Source of the DNA: Bacteroidota bacterium
Lineage (GTDB): Bacteria; Bacteroidota; Bacteroidia; Cytophagales; Cyclobacteriaceae
Assembly (NCBI GenBank): GCA_018267285.1
Contig: JAFDYU010000007.1
Location: 206-64,205 of the forward strand
Direction of reading: 5' to 3'
DNA: 64,000 bases
Under the pieces are notes generated by a model. The model saw only the letters and a list, made by a program, of their open reading frames with translations, was not told the DNA's origin and ran no database searches. Made by a program: the position numbers and the translations under genes. The stretch's first letter is position 1. Each line of letters opens with the position of its first letter. Shown here piece after piece: positions 25,905 through 35,690 of the stretch.

Positions 25905-26943
25905 AATTCTGCATTAAATACAGGTATTTACCTATGATGAATTTCATGCTGTGATACTGGTTTGCGTACTCAAAGGCGCGTGCAATATATTTTTGTTTTA
26001 CAGCGAGATCATTCAACAGAAGGTCGATACCCTCAGCTATCGAGTTACTGTCTTTAACATTGCACAATACTCCACGATCGTTGCCCACCAATTCTTTTAG
26101 CCCGCCTGCATTAGTAGATACCACCGGCACTTGGTGCAGAAACGCATCAAGTACGCTGCTGCCCAGCCCCTCTTCTTGTGAAGTCATGACAAAGGCCTCA
26201 AAGAGAGGAAAAAAGATTTCTACATTTTCTTCAAAACCCATCAACTTATAAAATTCTTGCAGGTTATTTTTTATTATGGCTGCTTCGATCGACCCTTTCA
26301 ACTCGCCTGAACCAAAATGGAGAAATATAAAGTCCTTTCTGTTGGCAGATAGTTTTTTTATGGCTTCAACGGTGGTGAAAGGATCTTTGTGAGGAGTGAG
26401 TGCAGCTGTTGTTGCAATGATGTGTTTGTTGTCAAGCAACAAGCCATTCAATCTTTTTTTTGCCAAGTCAATATCCGATGATTTTTTTACACCGATATCA
26501 GAAATTACTTCAATGTCTGCTCTTCCGCAAAATTTATACAACACGTCTTTTATGGCTTCGCTTACAGCAATAATTTTATCCGTTGCCTTATATTTAAGTT
26601 TAGTAAAAAAACCATTAGGCATAAAGTCCACCCTTCGCGTAAATAGCACAGGTACTCTAACCACGGGCTTTGTCAGAATACAATATGTAAGCAGGTGTGA
26701 GGTTTGTGTGTGAATAAAATTATACCTCTTTCCTTTTCTAAGTAAATATGAAATTACTCCAAGAATGGAATGAAAGGAATAAACAGTAAACCCTTCTCTT
26801 TGCGCATATTTTTCCAAATAGGAGTCCTTCCGGCAAACCAGATGGGCATCAACGCCAACATCCTTTAGCCCCTGTAACGTATAGAAAGTTTGTCGCTCGC
26901 CTCCGCGCCATCCTTTTTCAAAATTTAACTCCAAAATCGTCAT
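25888..26943 (-). CDS. Family 4 glycosyltransferase (GT-B fold)
   Basis: The 351-residue enzyme has an N-terminal GT-B domain beginning LELNFEKGWRGGERQTFYTLQ and a C-terminal domain with IATTAALTPHKDP, FGSGELK and the family motif region EEGLGSSVLDAFLHQVPVVSTNAGGLKE. The glutamate in EEGLGSS is the usual nucleotide-sugar-contacting residue in GT4. It lies directly upstream of the GT2 gene. A third glycosyltransferase starts divergently at 27069, giving a three-gene glycan cluster. The sugar and acceptor are unknown. Confidence 0.9.
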   Translation of the reverse strand: MTILELNFEKGWRGGERQTFYTLQGLKDVGVDAHLVCRKDSYLEKYAQREGFTVYSFHSILGVISYLLRKGKRYNFIHTQTSHLLTYCILTKPVVRVPVLFTRRVDFMPNGFFTKLKYKATDKIIAVSEAIKDVLYKFCGRADIEVISDIGVKKSSDIDLAKKRLNGLLLDNKHIIATTAALTPHKDPFTTVEAIKKLSANRKDFIFLHFGSGELKGSIEAAIIKNNLQEFYKLMGFEENVEIFFPLFEAFVMTSQEEGLGSSVLDAFLHQVPVVSTNAGGLKELVGNDRGVLCNVKDSNSIAEGIDLLLNDLAVKQKYIARAFEYANQYHSMKFIIGKYLYLMQNYAIKK

Positions 26944-27068
26944 GAGGGAATGAAATAATCACAATCAAAATCTCGCTAAAGTAAATAAAAGTAAAGGTAG
27001 CAATAAGCATTAATTTTTTATGTCACTTGGGGTGTTCCATAATTTGTTGTCAGTAACTTGTGCCCAAT

Positions 27069-27941
27069 ATGAAAGTAAGCGGCTTCACTATTATTCGCAA
27101 TGCAATTAAGTACGATTACCCGGTTGCAGAAGCGGTGAACTCAATCCTGCCCTTGTGCGATGAATTTATAATTGCAGTGGGAGATTCTTCAGACAGCACG
27201 CTTGAACTGGTGAAAAAAATTAATTCGCCCAAAATAAAAATTATTCAAACGGTTTGGGATGAAACCCAGCGGGTGGGCGGAAGAACTTTTGCCATCGAAA
27301 CCGATAAAGCATTTCAAGCGATTTCCCCCGAAAGCGACTGGGCATTTTACATCCAGGCTGACGAAGCCGTGCACGAGAAGTATTACCCGGTTATAAGAGC
27401 GGCCATGGAAAAATACAAAGACGACAAGTCTGTAGACGGCCTCTTATTTCAGTACAAACACTTTTATGGTTCATACGATTACGTGGGCGAATCCTGGCAC
27501 TGGTACCGAAGGGAAATACGGGTGATTCGCAACGATAAAAATATTTTCTCGTATCGCGATGCACAGGGGTTTCGCAAAAAACCCAATGACAAACTGAGGG
27601 TAAAACTTATTGATGCATTTATTTATCATTATGGATGGGTTAAAGATCCGCGCGCAATGCAACACAAACAACAAGATTGGAACAAGTTTTACCATGACGA
27701 CAGTTGGATTGAGAAAAACATAGCCAAAGCAGAAGAATTTGATTACAGCAATATCGATTCGCTCACCTTATTTGATGAAACTCATCCTTACGCGCTCCAA
27801 GAGAGGATCTCAAAAAAAAATTGGAAATTCGATTACGACATATCGATAAAAAAATACGCCTTTAAAGAAAAAATAAAACGATTTGTCCATTTCTTTACGG
27901 GCTATCGCATAGGCGAATACAAAAATTACAAAATCACCTGA
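27069..27941 (+). CDS. Family 2 glycosyltransferase
   Basis: The protein is 290 residues from ATG 27069, beginning KVSGFTIIRNAIKYDYPV. The first three codons of a longer version (GTG 27060) fall next to a promoter-like TAACTTG and are unlikely to be translated. It shows the GT-A pattern of a soluble family 2 enzyme with GDSSDSTLELV and, in place of a canonical DxD, the segment YIQADEAVH near residue 95. The N-terminal wording resembles proteins of other Bacteroidota surface-glycan loci. No membrane anchor is seen. It is divergent from the GT4/GT2 pair. Confidence 0.85.
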   Translation: MKVSGFTIIRNAIKYDYPVAEAVNSILPLCDEFIIAVGDSSDSTLELVKKINSPKIKIIQTVWDETQRVGGRTFAIETDKAFQAISPESDWAFYIQADEAVHEKYYPVIRAAMEKYKDDKSVDGLLFQYKHFYGSYDYVGESWHWYRREIRVIRNDKNIFSYRDAQGFRKKPNDKLRVKLIDAFIYHYGWVKDPRAMQHKQQDWNKFYHDDSWIEKNIAKAEEFDYSNIDSLTLFDETHPYALQERISKKNWKFDYDISIKKYAFKEKIKRFVHFFTGYRIGEYKNYKIT

Positions 27942-27975
27942 ACAATTTATTAGTTTTAATAATGCAGAAAGCGCG

Positions 27976-27983
27976 TATTTTTG
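27976..27983 (+). promoter_or_regulatory. -7 box TATTTTTG inside a short inverted repeat
   Basis: This exact TAnnTTTG match lies 20 nt before the ATG at 28004. It sits within AGCGC (27970-27974) ... GCGCT, so a small hairpin overlaps the promoter. No good -33 TTG is seen. Confidence 0.5.
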
Positions 27984-28003
27984 CGCTCTTATTTTAAGAT
28001 TAC

Positions 28004-28477
28004 ATGATTGTTAAGACTAAAAATTACAGGTTAGAGAAAAAGGTGTACATCCGCACGGCATTTAAGAACGTGCTGAAACAGCAGTGGTGGGTTGGGCTGA
28101 TTGTTTTGGCCGTTGCATCGGGCTATTTTTGGCTGCCCAGTTGGTGGTGGTTTTTTGGCGTGTTTTTGGGTTTAGGGTTGTATTTGCTTTTTTGGTGGAT
28201 TCAATTTTATGGCGTTACGCAATTGGAGCAAGGCAAAATGCTTTTCGAGCGATTTTCGTATGAGATTAGCAGCCAACAGATTGTGATGAAACTCAATCCC
28301 CGTGAGGGCATGCCCATGAAGTGGGACCAGATTAAACGGGCAAAAATCGGGAAAGATTTTTTTGTGCTCTACGTTAGCAAAGCACAGTTTATTTACCTCC
28401 CCTTTAAAATTTTTAACACCGACAACGAGCGCAAATTTGTAACCAGTATTTTGAAGACAAAAGGATTTGTGAAATAA
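28004..28477 (+). CDS. YcxB-like membrane protein
   Basis: The 157-residue protein has two adjacent membrane helices at about 27-45 and 47-67, rich in Trp (QQWWVGL, PSWWWFFG). The soluble C-terminal domain (about 85-155) shows the YcxB pattern: MPMKWDQIKRAKIGKDFFVLYVSKAQFIYLP. YcxB proteins are widespread and uncharacterised, with a PH-like fold. It is likely monocistronic, since a separate recX start follows at 28516. The function is unknown. Confidence 0.8.
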   Translation: MIVKTKNYRLEKKVYIRTAFKNVLKQQWWVGLIVLAVASGYFWLPSWWWFFGVFLGLGLYLLFWWIQFYGVTQLEQGKMLFERFSYEISSQQIVMKLNPREGMPMKWDQIKRAKIGKDFFVLYVSKAQFIYLPFKIFNTDNERKFVTSILKTKGFVK

Positions 28478-28515
28478 CTGTTTCTGGTTACTGCATTCTT
28501 GTATGGAAAAGTAGT

Positions 28516-29004
28516 ATGGAAAAATCCGAATCCAAAAACACGTACCCAAAATCAACTTCAGAAGCACTTTCGAAAATCTACCGGTATTGTGCCTATCAGG
28601 ATCGGTCGCATCGCGAAGTGAAAAATAAATTGTTTGAGTATGGCCTCCGCTCCAATCAGGTTGATGAAATTCTTTCACAATTAATTTCTGAAGGATTTCT
28701 TAATGAAGAACGTTTTGCCAAATCTTTTGTGGGCGGCAAATTCAGAATGCTGAAATGGGGGAAAGTAAAAATTAAACGAGAATTGGAACAAGCAGGACTT
28801 ACTCCCCGCTGTATTAAATCCGGACTTGCCGAGATCGATCAAACCAATTATTTAATTACTCTTAAAAGTCTGATTAAAAAAAAATCATCACAACTGGATG
28901 CTGAAGGCCCACGCATAAAAAAAGGTAAAATTGCCCGCTATGTTATCGGTAAGGGCTATGAAACGGATTTGGTCTGGGGAATGCTCAATGAAATTTTCAA
29001 CTGA
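28516..29004 (+). CDS. recX: Regulatory protein RecX
   Basis: The 162-residue protein inhibits RecA filament growth in other bacteria. It has three RecX-type helical repeats: the YRYCAYQDRSHREVKNKLFEYG region (about 24-50), LISEGFLNEERFAKSFVGGK (about 58-80) and a third near the C-terminus. An upstream ATG at 28504 is followed at once by TAG, so 28516 is the start. recA is not in the window. The lysine-rich N-terminal 20 residues are an extension typical of Bacteroidota. Confidence 0.9.
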   Translation: MEKSESKNTYPKSTSEALSKIYRYCAYQDRSHREVKNKLFEYGLRSNQVDEILSQLISEGFLNEERFAKSFVGGKFRMLKWGKVKIKRELEQAGLTPRCIKSGLAEIDQTNYLITLKSLIKKKSSQLDAEGPRIKKGKIARYVIGKGYETDLVWGMLNEIFN

Positions 29005-29051
29005 AACCCGGGAATTGTAAACTTCACGACAAACGGTAAGGTTCCATCATC

Positions 29052-29059
29052 TAATTTTG
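29052..29059 (+). promoter_or_regulatory. -7 box TAATTTTG of the YHS-protein gene
   Basis: Exact TAnnTTTG match, 21 nt before the ATG at 29081. A -33 element is not evident. Confidence 0.5.
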
Positions 29060-29080
29060 CACCTTCACGTATAAGCACAC

Positions 29081-29563
29081 ATGAGACTATTCCCGTTATC
29101 GTTATTGCTTTCGGTTCATCTGTTATTGGCTCAAAGCAATGATTTACGTCAGCATAATTTTAATGTCAAAAACAATATTGCCCTTGAAGGTTACGACCCG
29201 GTGAGCTACTTTGCCGGGCAGCCTGCCGAAGGAAATGAAAAAATTTCTTTTGCGTACAAAGGCATCACTTATTTTTTTAGCACACTAACCAACGCAAATA
29301 AATTTAAAACCAACCCGGCAAGCTATGAACCGGCCTACGGAGGTTGGTGTGCCTACGCGATGGGCGAAAGCGGTGAGAAAGTAAAAATAGACCCCGAGAC
29401 CTATAAAATTGTTGGAGGGAAGCTTTACTTGTTCTACAATTTTTGGGGCAACAATACACTCAAGGTGTGGAACAAAAACGAAAACAAGTTGAAATTGAAA
29501 GCAGACAATAATTGGAAAAAAATTGTCCGTAATTTTTATATTGATAAAACTTCATTCAGATGA
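29081..29563 (+). CDS. Secreted YHS-domain protein
   Basis: The 160-residue protein has a signal peptide (about 1-17, ending LLAQ). The YHS domain spans about 30-85: ALEGYDPVSYFAGQ, then FSTLTNANKFKTNPASYEPAYGGWCAYAMG. YHS domains bind metals or heavy-metal cofactors in some proteins; the Cys-Ala-Tyr motif is present. Its 3' end overlaps the DinB-family gene by 4 bp (ATGA), so they are co-transcribed. The function in this organism is unknown. Confidence 0.88.
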   Translation: MRLFPLSLLLSVHLLLAQSNDLRQHNFNVKNNIALEGYDPVSYFAGQPAEGNEKISFAYKGITYFFSTLTNANKFKTNPASYEPAYGGWCAYAMGESGEKVKIDPETYKIVGGKLYLFYNFWGNNTLKVWNKNENKLKLKADNNWKKIVRNFYIDKTSFR

Positions 29564-30081
29564 GTCAACTGATTGCTTCCTGTAGCACAATTTTAGATCA
29601 ACTGGCAGATGCCGTAAATCAGCTTACCGACATACAATACGTAGCTCCTTCAAAAATATTGAGTGGCTCTACGGTGGGTCAGCACGTTCGACACACCCTA
29701 GAATTTTTTGTTTGTTTGGAGCAGGGATTGTTGAAAGGCGTAGTCGATTACGATAAACGGGCACATGACCGATTCATTGAGCAAGACCGAAAAATTGCCC
29801 TTACTGTGATTGAAAGAATCCAAACCTTTGTGAACAAACAAACCACCGACTTGCCTGTACAACTGAATGCGTGCTACGATTTAAATTCAGACGAAAACAT
29901 TTCGATTGCTACAAATTATTTTCGCGAACTTGTCTATAACATCGAACACGCTATACACCACATGGCAATTATTAAAATAGGTATTGGTGAGGTAGCAGGA
30001 CAGGTACTACTAGCTAAAGATTTTGGAGTTGCGGCATCAACCATTCGCTATCGCGAGGAATCCCCGGCCCAAGTACTCTAA
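29560..30081 (+). CDS. DinB-family protein
   Basis: The 173-residue four-helix protein resembles the DinB superfamily. Metal-site histidines of the type found in DinB proteins appear at GQHVRHTLEFF (about 47-57) and in HAIHHMA (about 128-134). Members include thiol-dependent transferases but most are uncharacterised. The ATG overlaps the stop of the YHS gene. The stop is 4 nt before the next ATG, so three genes form one operon. The substrate is unknown. Confidence 0.8.
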   Translation: MSQLIASCSTILDQLADAVNQLTDIQYVAPSKILSGSTVGQHVRHTLEFFVCLEQGLLKGVVDYDKRAHDRFIEQDRKIALTVIERIQTFVNKQTTDLPVQLNACYDLNSDENISIATNYFRELVYNIEHAIHHMAIIKIGIGEVAGQVLLAKDFGVAASTIRYREESPAQVL

Positions 30082-30085
30082 AAGG

Positions 30086-31117
30086 ATGAGCATTTCGTTT
30101 AGAAATTTCCTTACTAGGCTTTTTCATTGGGAGTATTGGCCGTTTGGCATCATTCAGTTGCCGCTTATTTTCATGTGGCTTTGGTATTCTTTAAGGGAAC
30201 GTTCGTTTTTTTATTTCACTGCTTCCAACCCGGGAATTTATGCCGGAGGTATGATGGGCGAATCAAAGTTTGAAGTACTCTCTGCGGTGCCAGATGAATT
30301 AAAACCAAAAACGATTCTCATAAAAATCCCTTCATCGGCTGAAGTCATCCAAAAAAAAATGAATGAAGTTGGCCTCAACTATCCTATTATATGCAAGCCC
30401 GATCTGGGTGAACGCGGCTGGATGGTGACACGAGTCGATAACCCTCAAGGAATCGAAAAATATCTTCAAGAAATCAAAATAGATTTTGTAGTTCAGGAGT
30501 TAATTGATTTGCCACTTGAGTTTGGTGTGTTCTACGTGCGCTTTCCTCACGAAGAAAACGGAGTTGTAAGTTCAATAACAGGGAAGGAATTTTTATGGGT
30601 AGAAGGCAACGGAAAAAAAACATTCAAGGAATTAATTTTAGAAAACAAACGAGCCTGTTTACAGTGGAAGATTTTAAAAGAAAAATTTGAAACCCGTCTT
30701 GATGAGGTTATTCCTTCGGGAGAAAAAATAACGTTGGTTTCAATTGGCAATCATTGCCTCGGCACTAAGTTCCTGAACAACAACTACCTGATTACCGACA
30801 ACTTGTCTCGTTCGTTTGATAGAATCAGTAAAAGAATTAACGGATTTTATTTTGGAAGATACGATCTGCGGTGTGCCTCGATTGATGATCTTCAAAAAGG
30901 GAATGTAAAAATTGTAGAACTGAACGGCTGTGGGGCTGAACCTTCGCACATTTACCATCCACAGGCTTCTTTGTGGAGCGGGCTGAGCGATTTAATTGTA
31001 CATTGGCAGAATATGTACCACATCAGCAAAGCAAATCATGCGCGCGGTGTGGCTTATGTTTCGTTTCGTGAGGGGATGGAAGTTTATAGAAAATTCAAAG
31101 CATTGAAAGCACGATAA
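30086..31117 (+). CDS. Membrane-associated ATP-grasp-like protein
   Basis: The 343-residue protein starts at ATG 30086, just after the upstream stop; a longer GTG version (30023) would run through the DinB gene and is rejected. A hydrophobic N-terminal segment (about 15-38) is followed by an ATP-grasp-like core: PIICKPDLGERGWMV (ATP-binding lysine region), VQELIDLPLEFGVFYVRF (metal/ATP grip) and VKIVELNGCGAEPSH near the end. This resembles D-Ala-D-Ala ligase-type folds, but the substrate is unknown. LysE-like transporter follows 3 nt later, suggesting a synthetase/exporter pair. Confidence 0.72.
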   Translation: MSISFRNFLTRLFHWEYWPFGIIQLPLIFMWLWYSLRERSFFYFTASNPGIYAGGMMGESKFEVLSAVPDELKPKTILIKIPSSAEVIQKKMNEVGLNYPIICKPDLGERGWMVTRVDNPQGIEKYLQEIKIDFVVQELIDLPLEFGVFYVRFPHEENGVVSSITGKEFLWVEGNGKKTFKELILENKRACLQWKILKEKFETRLDEVIPSGEKITLVSIGNHCLGTKFLNNNYLITDNLSRSFDRISKRINGFYFGRYDLRCASIDDLQKGNVKIVELNGCGAEPSHIYHPQASLWSGLSDLIVHWQNMYHISKANHARGVAYVSFREGMEVYRKFKALKAR

Positions 31118-31120
31118 CCG

Positions 31121-31738
31121 ATGTATCACATTTATGTTTTTTTAGTTGGGTTTGTTTTCAGCTTTATCGGCTCTATTCCGCCCGGTACACTTAATGTTTC
31201 CATTTTGCAACTGGCACTGGAAAAAAAAGTTGCCATCGCAACCCGTTTTGCTTTTGCCGTAGCGATCATTGAATATCCGTATGCATGGATCGGTGTTCAA
31301 TTTCAATACTGGCTCACTACTTCGCCTGTGGTATTGGAAAATTTTCAAATCATTGCAGCTGTTGTGATGACGGCCCTCGGAATTTTCAATCTTTGGCCTT
31401 CAAAGGAATCTACTTCGGGATTTGCAAAAAAATTTAACGACAGCGGTTTTCGTAGAGGCTTACTCCTCAGCCTGCTAAACCCCATGGCTATCCCTTATTG
31501 GATGGGCTTCACCGCCTATTTAAAAGCCCAGGGCTGGATCAACCTCGGTACTGTGGGGTTGCTGCACAGCTATGTATTTGGAACTTCTATTGGAGTGCTG
31601 GTGCTCCTTTGGGTTTTAATTCATTATGCCAAGCGATTGGCTCCGTACGCTCAAGGAAGCCGTTGGCTTAAAATAATTCCGGGGCTGGTTTTACTTTCGC
31701 TGGGAATTTACGCGTGGATAAAATACTTTTTGGGCTAA
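31121..31738 (+). CDS. LysE-family transporter
   Basis: The 205-residue membrane protein has six hydrophobic segments and the LysE hallmark GSIPPGTLNVSILQLAL (about 17-33). A second conserved region is LLLSLLNPMAIPYWMGF (about 110-126). The family exports amino acids or small metabolites. Its start lies 3 nt after the ATP-grasp-like gene, so export of that enzyme's product is a reasonable guess. It converges on infB with only 3 nt between stop codons. Confidence 0.88.
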   Translation: MYHIYVFLVGFVFSFIGSIPPGTLNVSILQLALEKKVAIATRFAFAVAIIEYPYAWIGVQFQYWLTTSPVVLENFQIIAAVVMTALGIFNLWPSKESTSGFAKKFNDSGFRRGLLLSLLNPMAIPYWMGFTAYLKAQGWINLGTVGLLHSYVFGTSIGVLVLLWVLIHYAKRLAPYAQGSRWLKIIPGLVLLSLGIYAWIKYFLG

Positions 31739-31741
31739 GAC

Positions 31742-34381
31742 TTAAAGCGATCGTTTTACTTCGCGCATCTCGTAGCTTTCAATTACATCTCCAACTTTGA
31801 TGTCGTTGAAACCCTCTATACCCATACCGCAATCAAAACCTGACTTCACCTCTCCGGCATCTTCTTTAAAGCGCTTCAGTGAGGTCAACTTTCCGGCAAA
31901 CACCACAATGCCATCGCGGATGAGGCGTATCGGGTTGTTGCGTTTGATGTAACCATCGGTAACCATGGTTCCGGCCACGGTTCCCACTTTTGAAATTTTG
32001 AATACTTCGCGCACTTCGGCATTGCCAACAATCACTTCTTCCATTTCTTTGTCGAGCATACCTTCCATCGCGGCCTTCACATCGTTGATCACATCGTAGA
32101 TGATCGAGTAATGACGGATTTCAATTTCTTCGTTTTCGGCAAGTTTGCGTGCCGATGCTGAAGGGCGAACCTGAAAGCCAAGAATAATCGCATCGGATGC
32201 AGATGCTAATAAAACATCCGATTCCGAAATCTGACCTACTGCTTTATGAATAATACTTACGGCTACTTTTTCGGTAGAAAGTTTTAGCAGCGAGTCGGAC
32301 AGCGCTTCGATGGATCCGTCCACATCGCCTTTAACAATTACATTCAGTTGTTTGAACGAGCCGATTGCGAGACGTCTTCCAATCTCATCCAGTGTAATGT
32401 GTTTCTTGGTACGGATATTTTGCTCGCGTAAAATCTGGCTGCGCTTGTTGGCCACTTCACGCGCCTCGCGGTCGGTTTCATAAACCTGGAATTTTTCTCC
32501 GGCTTGTGGGGCACCGTCCAAGCCCAATACTTGCACGGGTGTAGAAGGCCCTGCTTCGGTTATGCGTTTGCCCGTGTCGTCAAACATGGCTTTTACACGG
32601 CCATGATTGGAACCGGCAACCATGATGTCGCCAATCTTTAATGTTCCGGCTTGCACCATAAGTGTGGTTACATACCCACGGCCTTTGTCGAGCTCGGCTT
32701 CGATGATCGAGCCTACGGCCTGCTTGTTGGGATTGGCTTTTAGGTTTAGCAACTCAGCCTCCAACAAAACTTTTTCTAAGAGATCATCAATACCCTGGCC
32801 GGTCTTGGCAGAGATAGCCTGGCTTTGATATTTACCGCCCCAGTCTTCTACTAAAATATTAATCTTTGAAAGCGATTCTTTTACTTTTTCAGGATTAGCA
32901 CCGGGTTTATCAATTTTATTTATAGCAAAAATAAGAGGCACACCGGCTACCTGTGCGTGATTTATCGCTTCTTTGGTTTGCGGCATCACGTCATCATCGG
33001 CAGCCACCACAATAATTGCAATGTCGGTAAGTTTAGCACCGCGGGCACGCATGGCCGTAAATGCTTCGTGGCCGGGCGTATCAAGGAAAGCAATTTTTTG
33101 CCCGCTCGCAGTGGTTACATCATACGCACCGATGTGCTGTGTAATGCCACCGGCTTCAGAAGCCACCACTTTTGTTTTGCGGATGTAGTCGAGCAACGAA
33201 GTTTTTCCATGGTCAACATGGCCCATGATGGTAACGATGGGCGCCCGGGGTTGCAGGTCTTGCTCATCTTCCACCTCCTGCACAGATTCTGTTTCTTGCT
33301 CAGAGGTGGTAAACTGAACTTCGTAACCAAATTCATCGGAAATGATGGTGATGGCCTCAGCATCTAAACGCTGGTTGATGGAAACAAACATCCCCAACCC
33401 CATGCACGTAGAGATTACATCGTTTACCGAAACATTCATCAGCGAGGCAAGGTCGTTGGCGGAAATAAACTCGGTAACCTTTAATGTCTTTGATTGTGCT
33501 TGTTCTTGTTGCAGGCGTTCTTCTTCGGCTTCGGATACGGCTTGCCTTTTTTCTTTACGATACTTGGCTCCGGTAAACTTTTTTTGGCCACTGCTTAGTT
33601 TAGCAAGTGTAGCACGAATCTGGTCTTGTATTTCTTTGTCGGTGGGTTCAACCTTTTGTACGCGAGGGGCAGGTCGTTGGCCTCTTCCTCCACCACCGGC
33701 AGGCCGGCCACCTTTGGCATCGTTAAAATTAGGGATGCGCTTGCGGGGGCGTTTTTGTTGCTGAGCATCTGCTGAAGATTTTGACGGTTCAGGCGCAGTT
33801 TTAGGCAGTTCAATTTTATCGAGCACTTTCAAGCCTTGAAGCTTGCCTGCTTTTGCTTTGATCAATTCCAGCTCGGGTTCAGCCTGTTTTTCAGGTGCAG
33901 AAACTTCGGCTTTAACTTCGGCTTTGGGCTTTTGCTCCTCTTCTTTTTCTTTCGGTTTTTTCTTTTCGAGCTCTACCTTGCCCAAAACTTTAAAGCCTTC
34001 GAGCTTCGGTTTTTCTATCTCAACTTTTTCGGGTTTGGCCTCTTCCTTGTGTTTGATGATTTCTTTTGAGCCGAGGTTTTTGATGAGCATGCTCTCTTCT
34101 TCCTCGGTCTTTTTGCGGTGCACTTCGGGCTCGGTCACTTTTGCAGCTGGCTCGCTGTGTTTCACACCGATGGTAAGCCCGGAGGCTTCTAATTTTTCGG
34201 AAGCTGAAGACGCGTATTCTTTGGAGAGCATGGCAAACTGCTCGGCCGTCAACTTGGCATTCGGATTGTTCTCAATATCGAAACCTTTCTTTGTTAAGAA
34301 ATCCAAAATGGTGTTGTGCCCAACATTAAGTTTGCGCGATGCTTGCCCTAAACGTATTCCTTTTTCTTCGGCCATGCTCAA
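31742..34381 (-). CDS. infB: Translation initiation factor IF-2
   Basis: The 879-residue GTPase positions fMet-tRNA on the 30S subunit. It has an N-terminal IF2_N helix ([19 protein letters not shown]), a long Lys/Glu/Pro-rich linker (about 70-300), and the G domain: GHVDHGKT (about 387-394), DTPGHE and NKID. Domains II-IV follow to the end. Length is typical of Bacteroidota IF-2. It is the last gene of rimP-nusA-infB. Translation starts at ATG 34381, 47 nt after the nusA stop. Confidence 0.97.
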   Translation of the reverse strand: MSMAEEKGIRLGQASRKLNVGHNTILDFLTKKGFDIENNPNAKLTAEQFAMLSKEYASSASEKLEASGLTIGVKHSEPAAKVTEPEVHRKKTEEEESMLIKNLGSKEIIKHKEEAKPEKVEIEKPKLEGFKVLGKVELEKKKPKEKEEEQKPKAEVKAEVSAPEKQAEPELELIKAKAGKLQGLKVLDKIELPKTAPEPSKSSADAQQQKRPRKRIPNFNDAKGGRPAGGGGRGQRPAPRVQKVEPTDKEIQDQIRATLAKLSSGQKKFTGAKYRKEKRQAVSEAEEERLQQEQAQSKTLKVTEFISANDLASLMNVSVNDVISTCMGLGMFVSINQRLDAEAITIISDEFGYEVQFTTSEQETESVQEVEDEQDLQPRAPIVTIMGHVDHGKTSLLDYIRKTKVVASEAGGITQHIGAYDVTTASGQKIAFLDTPGHEAFTAMRARGAKLTDIAIIVVAADDDVMPQTKEAINHAQVAGVPLIFAINKIDKPGANPEKVKESLSKINILVEDWGGKYQSQAISAKTGQGIDDLLEKVLLEAELLNLKANPNKQAVGSIIEAELDKGRGYVTTLMVQAGTLKIGDIMVAGSNHGRVKAMFDDTGKRITEAGPSTPVQVLGLDGAPQAGEKFQVYETDREAREVANKRSQILREQNIRTKKHITLDEIGRRLAIGSFKQLNVIVKGDVDGSIEALSDSLLKLSTEKVAVSIIHKAVGQISESDVLLASASDAIILGFQVRPSASARKLAENEEIEIRHYSIIYDVINDVKAAMEGMLDKEMEEVIVGNAEVREVFKISKVGTVAGTMVTDGYIKRNNPIRLIRDGIVVFAGKLTSLKRFKEDAGEVKSGFDCGMGIEGFNDIKVGDVIESYEMREVKRSL

Positions 34382-34428
34382 ATATCAGCTATTTTATTGA
34401 TTTATATGTTTTCTTATCGGTAAATGGC

Positions 34429-35682
34429 TTACGGTTGCTGTTCAAATTCCTTCTTCAAGATGGTTAAGATCTGTTCGATGGTCTCTTCCTCCAAATCTGT
34501 TCTCCGCACAAGTTCTTCTTTATTAAGTGCCAATACACTCTTGGCGGTATCGAGGCCGATGCGTTTGAGTTCATCGATTACCCAGCTTTCGATTTCGTCA
34601 CCGAACTCGTCAAGGTCAACGTCTTCTTCTTGCTCGGTGCCATCGGTTTCGCGGAATACATCAATTTCCATTCCTACCAGCCTGCTTGCCAATTTGATAT
34701 TTAAACCACCTTTGCCAATGGCCAACGAAACCTGATCCGGTTTTAAGAATACGGCCACGCGGCCGTTTTCTTTATCAATTTTAATGCTTACGATTTTTGC
34801 CGGGCTCAACGCACGTTGTATGTACAGTTCAAGGTTTTCGGTGAAGTTGATTACATCGATATTTTCGTTTTGCAATTCGCGCACGATCGCATGTATTCGT
34901 GAGCCTTTCATACCAACGCATGCGCCCACAGGGTCGATGCGATCATCGTACGATTCTACAGCTACTTTGGCGCGCTCGCCCGGCTCGCGAACTACTTTTT
35001 TGATGGTGATTAGCCCATCGTAAACCTCCGGAACTTCCTGTTCGAACAAGCGCTCCAGAAATACCGGAGAGGTGCGTGATAAAATAATTTTAGGGCTCCC
35101 ATTGACCATGTCCACTTTGTGAACGATGGAACGAACGGTTTCGCCTTTGCGGTAGCGGTCTTTCTGGATTTGCTCACTGCGCGGAATGGATATTTCATTT
35201 CCTTCGGCATCGGTTAAAAGAACCTCGCGGCTCAACACCTGATAAACCTCTCCGCTGATGATCTCGCCTACAATGTCTTTATACTTTTGATAGAGAATGT
35301 CTTTTTCAAGATCTTTTACGCGCTGCATCAAAGCCTGACGGGCAGTAGTCACGGCCCTGCGGCCAAAATCTTCCAGATGGATTTCTTCGGCAACTTCTTC
35401 GCCTACTTCAAAATCGGGCTCTATTTTTTGAGCGTCTGTTAAACTGATTTTATCGTGGTCCCAGATGTCTTCCGAGTCGTCATCTACAATTTCGCGAAAG
35501 CGCCAGATTTCCAAGTCGCCTTTGTCGGCATTGACAATGATATCGAAGTTGTCGTCTTGCACATATTTTTTGCGGATCATGTTGCGAAATACGTCCTCCA
35601 GGATGCGGATCATGGTGGGGCGGTCGATGTTTTTCTGCTTCGCGAAATCGGCAAACGATTCAATTAACGTTGATGCGTCCAT
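34429..35682 (-). CDS. nusA: Transcription termination/antitermination factor NusA
   Basis: The 417-residue RNA polymerase-binding factor modulates pausing, termination and rRNA antitermination. It has an N-terminal polymerase-binding domain (about 1-130) and an S1 domain (about 135-200). Two KH domains follow (about 220-345, including GACVGMKGSRI and IGKGGLNIKLASRL). The C-terminal acidic tail is short. The gene is 8 nt downstream of rimP and 47 nt upstream of infB. Confidence 0.96.
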   Translation of the reverse strand: MDASTLIESFADFAKQKNIDRPTMIRILEDVFRNMIRKKYVQDDNFDIIVNADKGDLEIWRFREIVDDDSEDIWDHDKISLTDAQKIEPDFEVGEEVAEEIHLEDFGRRAVTTARQALMQRVKDLEKDILYQKYKDIVGEIISGEVYQVLSREVLLTDAEGNEISIPRSEQIQKDRYRKGETVRSIVHKVDMVNGSPKIILSRTSPVFLERLFEQEVPEVYDGLITIKKVVREPGERAKVAVESYDDRIDPVGACVGMKGSRIHAIVRELQNENIDVINFTENLELYIQRALSPAKIVSIKIDKENGRVAVFLKPDQVSLAIGKGGLNIKLASRLVGMEIDVFRETDGTEQEEDVDLDEFGDEIESWVIDELKRIGLDTAKSVLALNKEELVRRTDLEEETIEQILTILKKEFEQQP

Positions 35683-35690
35683 AGTTCGGT

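Noticed and set aside
30023-30085. GTG 30023 as start of the ATP-grasp-like gene
   Set aside because: The extension is the DinB gene in another frame; ATG 30086 follows the upstream stop.
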